Shown: positions 61,845 to 64,000 of the stretch, one piece after another | Layout: every line of letters starts with the position of its first letter | Numbering within the stretch: the first letter of the stretch is position 1 | From: CBDCUW01 sp965222745 | Lineage (GTDB): Bacteria; Planctomycetota; Planctomycetia; Pirellulales; Pirellulaceae | Direction: 5' to 3' | NCBI GenBank assembly: GCA_965222745.1 | Contig: CBDCUW010000003.1 | Location: 2,728,001-2,792,000 of the forward strand | DNA length: 64,000 bases | Translations under genes and position numbers: made by a program | Notes under the pieces: generated by a model | What the model was told of the DNA's origin: nothing | Database searches by the model: none | The model's input: the letters and a program-made list of their open reading frames with translations, nothing else

Positions 61845-61970
61845 CGCAAAAAACTCCCAAGCAATTGGCTGGCTGTGGTGGCAGGCGGGCGGCAGCGCAA
61901 AATGGTAAAACGGTCCTCCGCAAAATCCTAGCCGGAAACAACGTTCGGCTGTTCTTGGGAGAGTTTCCTC

Positions 61971-63494
61971 ATGGTGATTCGTCGATATTCGGTACTTCTT
62001 GGTTTTTTGGTGACCATGGCGGCCGCCCAGGCCCAGGTTCCGCCAGATCGTCCTTCGCAGGTTTCGGCCGAAAAGGAGCCGCGAAAACCTAACATCGTTT
62101 GGATTGTCGGTGAAAACTTTGATCTCGATTTTGGCTGCTATGGCGCCAAGAACGTGTCGACCCCCAACGTGGACGCGTTGGCCGCCGCCGGTGTGCGTTA
62201 CACCAACGTCTACTCCACCTCGCCGGTGTGTGCTCCCAGCCGATCGGCGCTGATGACCGGATGGTACGCCACCACCACCGACATGCATCACATGCGTTCG
62301 CATCGTGAGGACGATTTTCGTTTGCCCGTCGGTGTGCGACCGATCACCCACCGTTTGCAAGAAGCCGGTTACCAGACTGCCAACATCACTCACATTGGCG
62401 ACAAGGAAGTTGGCACTGGAAAATTGGATTTGAATTTTGTCAATGAAGGACCGCTGTACCAAGCCAAGCTTTGGTCCGAATTGGATGTCGCCCGTCCCTT
62501 CTTTGCTCAGATCAACATGCCCGAAGCCGAATACGATATCTATGATCGCAAGTCGGCTGAAAAACAGCGCGTGCCCTGGGTCGGTGAACAGTGGCATCCG
62601 AAAATCGCCACACCCGAAAACGTCTCACCACCACCCTACTATCCCGATCATCTGATCGTTCGCGAGGAATGGGCTCGGTATCTGAACTCGGCCAGCGGAA
62701 TGGACGTTCGAATCGGCTGGATCCTCGATCGTCTCAAGCAAGACAACGTCTTCGACGACACGGTGATCATCTTTTTTGGGGACAACGGCCGTTTGGAGGC
62801 GCGGGGGATCCATTGGTGCTTTGACAGCGGTTTGCATGTTCCCATGGTGATCCATTGGCCAAAGAATTTTGATCCTCCGCGGCATTTCGCGAAGGGAAAG
62901 GTCGATGATCGAGTCATCAGCCTGATCGATCTGACCGCCACGACGTTGATGATTGCTGGCATAGAGGTCCCGATCACGATGCAGGGGCGTCCGTTCTTGG
63001 GTGATTCGGCGGGGCCGCCGCGCACTTACGCCTTTAGCGCCCGCGATCGCATTGATGAAACTCAAGTGCGACAACGATCGGTACGGGGAAAGAGATTTCA
63101 CTACGTTCGCAACTTCACGCCGGGAGCAGGTTTTGCGACTTTGAACCGCTACAAGGAAAAGTGTTTCCTGGTCAAACCGTTGATGCGAGACCTGTTGGTT
63201 CGCGGTCGCCTTAGCGGCCCGCCGGCCGAACTGATGCAGCCGTTTTCAGGCGAAATGTTGTTTGATACTCAGCAGGATCCCTATGAGATCCACAACCTGG
63301 TTGACTCCCAGGATCCTCAGCAGCAGGCGGTGCTGAAGCAGATGCGCGTGGCGCTGAACACTTGGATGATTGAAACGCGAGACCGCGGGCACATCGAGGA
63401 ACCGCCGGAAGTCGTTGCACCCTTCCTGAAAGAAATGCACGACTGGTTTGGAACACCTCCCTGGGCGGTAGCCGAAAGTGACCAAAGCCGCTGA
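61971..63494 (+). CDS. Secreted sulfatase (formylglycine type)
   Basis: 507 residues. A Sec signal peptide (about 1-22, cleavage near AQA) is followed by KPNIVWIVGENFD and the C-x-P-S-R signature CAPSR, where Cys87 would become formylglycine. HWCFDSGLHVPMVIHWP and the DNG segment are further family marks. The substrate is probably a sulfated polysaccharide, as for the many planctomycete sulfatases. The first metal-binding motif reads GENFD rather than the common DD form. Unlikely to be part of the peptide cluster; it is a good marker of the genomic background. A GGGAGAG SD precedes the start. Confidence 0.93.
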   Translation: MVIRRYSVLLGFLVTMAAAQAQVPPDRPSQVSAEKEPRKPNIVWIVGENFDLDFGCYGAKNVSTPNVDALAAAGVRYTNVYSTSPVCAPSRSALMTGWYATTTDMHHMRSHREDDFRLPVGVRPITHRLQEAGYQTANITHIGDKEVGTGKLDLNFVNEGPLYQAKLWSELDVARPFFAQINMPEAEYDIYDRKSAEKQRVPWVGEQWHPKIATPENVSPPPYYPDHLIVREEWARYLNSASGMDVRIGWILDRLKQDNVFDDTVIIFFGDNGRLEARGIHWCFDSGLHVPMVIHWPKNFDPPRHFAKGKVDDRVISLIDLTATTLMIAGIEVPITMQGRPFLGDSAGPPRTYAFSARDRIDETQVRQRSVRGKRFHYVRNFTPGAGFATLNRYKEKCFLVKPLMRDLLVRGRLSGPPAELMQPFSGEMLFDTQQDPYEIHNLVDSQDPQQQAVLKQMRVALNTWMIETRDRGHIEEPPEVVAPFLKEMHDWFGTPPWAVAESDQSR

Positions 63495-63703
63495 TCGCCC
63501 GGCAATCGCAGTCTCCGACAACGCAAGGTTTGTACAGCGGTCAGCGCCCGTTGCGGAATCCCGACGGAACTGCAGGCCCCGGCGGTAGGAGTTCGTCCCC
63601 GCTGTGCCTATACTAGTAGCTAGGCGGGACTTTCATTCGACACCCTTATCCCCCGTCTGACGAAGAAAAGAGCCACCTTTTCCAGGAAAGCGAGGAGGTT
63701 TGC

Positions 63704-64000
63704 ATGAGCCAGTACGGCGCATTCAGTGATGATTTCTATCTGAACATGAACCTGTCTACTGAGATGGAGTTACCCCAGGGTCGCGAATCCATCCTGCATT
63801 TTTTTGAACAGGTTCGGCGTCGATACCCGAAAATGCAAAACTTTTATTCGCGGGACAAAGGCGAGTTCATTCTGGAGGAAGAAAAGGACGCTGGTGCCTA
63901 TCGATGGGCGTCGTGTGAACCGAAACGGGTCAACAGCGGTGTCGTCAATCCGGAGACATTCGAGTCGGCTGCCGAACAACATCGCGGCATTCTGGAATTG
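63704..64000 (+). CDS. Conserved planctomycete protein, N-terminal 99 residues (runs off right edge)
   Basis: An open frame from ATG 63704 to the end of the window, with a clear AGGAGG SD about 6 bases upstream. The protein starts MSQYGAFSDDFYLNMN and continues with ESILHFFEQVRRRYPKMQNFYSR. I recall closely similar starts in planctomycete hypothetical proteins, but cannot name a function. It has no signal peptide and is rich in charged and aromatic residues. The 209 bases before it (63495-63703) hold only a possible TATACT -10 element (about 63609) and no gene. Confidence 0.8.
   Translation, partial: MSQYGAFSDDFYLNMNLSTEMELPQGRESILHFFEQVRRRYPKMQNFYSRDKGEFILEEEKDAGAYRWASCEPKRVNSGVVNPETFESAAEQHRGILEL

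Noticed and set aside
61845..62597. Upstream extension of the small lipoprotein frame
   Set aside because: It is antisense to the sulfatase N-terminus and signal peptide; the lipoprotein signal at 61844 marks the true start.

Overview
The window looks like a chromosomal segment of a planctomycete, probably of the Pirellulaceae (Rhodopirellula/Rubripirellula type). This rests on a long TolC lipoprotein with a CSRWHYVHRADRD N-terminus, an FGly-type sulfatase, a carbamoyltransferase/SxtJ/DUF5989 cassette, and a right-edge protein starting MSQYGAFSDDFYLNMN. It is an inference from gene content; no rRNA or tRNA marker is present.

Left flank (1-8200): the C-terminal part of an IS4-type transposase, a MacB/LolD-type ABC ATPase without a permease, a TolC-family outer-membrane lipoprotein with an acidic pentapeptide-repeat tail, an S9 peptidase and a SAM methyltransferase.

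Biosynthetic region (about 8200-52500, perhaps to 60600): a hybrid PKS/NRPS gene cluster. The minus-strand arm holds a PKS with a CurA/AprA/GphF-like MT-GNAT-ACP loading module followed by KS-DH-ER-ACP (no AT, no KR), a CmlA-like diiron beta-hydroxylase, two Rieske oxygenases, a cupin/JmjC-like oxygenase and an MbtH protein with an unusual C-terminal extension. A second JmjC-like gene is divergent. The plus-strand arm (24176-52426) is one tightly packed, translationally coupled operon. It encodes a 3546-aa FAAL-ACP-KS-AT-ACP-aminotransferase-C-A-MT protein, a small protein carrying the rest of that A domain plus its PCP, a B12-type radical SAM enzyme of the RiPP C-methyltransferase family, two bimodular NRPSs, a small conserved protein and two alpha/beta-hydrolases.

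The FAAL-ACP-KS-AT-ACP-AMT head resembles the iturin/mycosubtilin and microcystin logic. A fatty acid is activated and extended once with malonate, and the beta-keto group is transaminated to a beta-amino acyl chain that feeds five NRPS modules. By eye, the specificity codes suggest Ala/Gly-like for module 3 and Pro for module 4. No TE or reductase domain ends the line. The tailoring set (two Rieske, two JmjC, CmlA-like, FOXRED2-like flavoprotein, radical SAM, fatty-acid-hydroxylase-like protein, carbamoyltransferase) implies a heavily oxidised and decorated lipopeptide.

The most unusual points are an adenylation domain split between two polypeptides, a GAMT-like methyltransferase inserted in that domain, an AT-loss scar in the PKS, an MbtH fusion, two non-serine alpha/beta-hydrolases and an SGNH paralogue pair in which one copy has lost the catalytic Ser.

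Right flank (52500-64000): SGNH pair, sterol-desaturase-like protein, carbamoyltransferase-SxtJ-DUF5989, type II thioesterase, GNAT-like protein, small lipoprotein, sulfatase, and the start of a conserved planctomycete protein.
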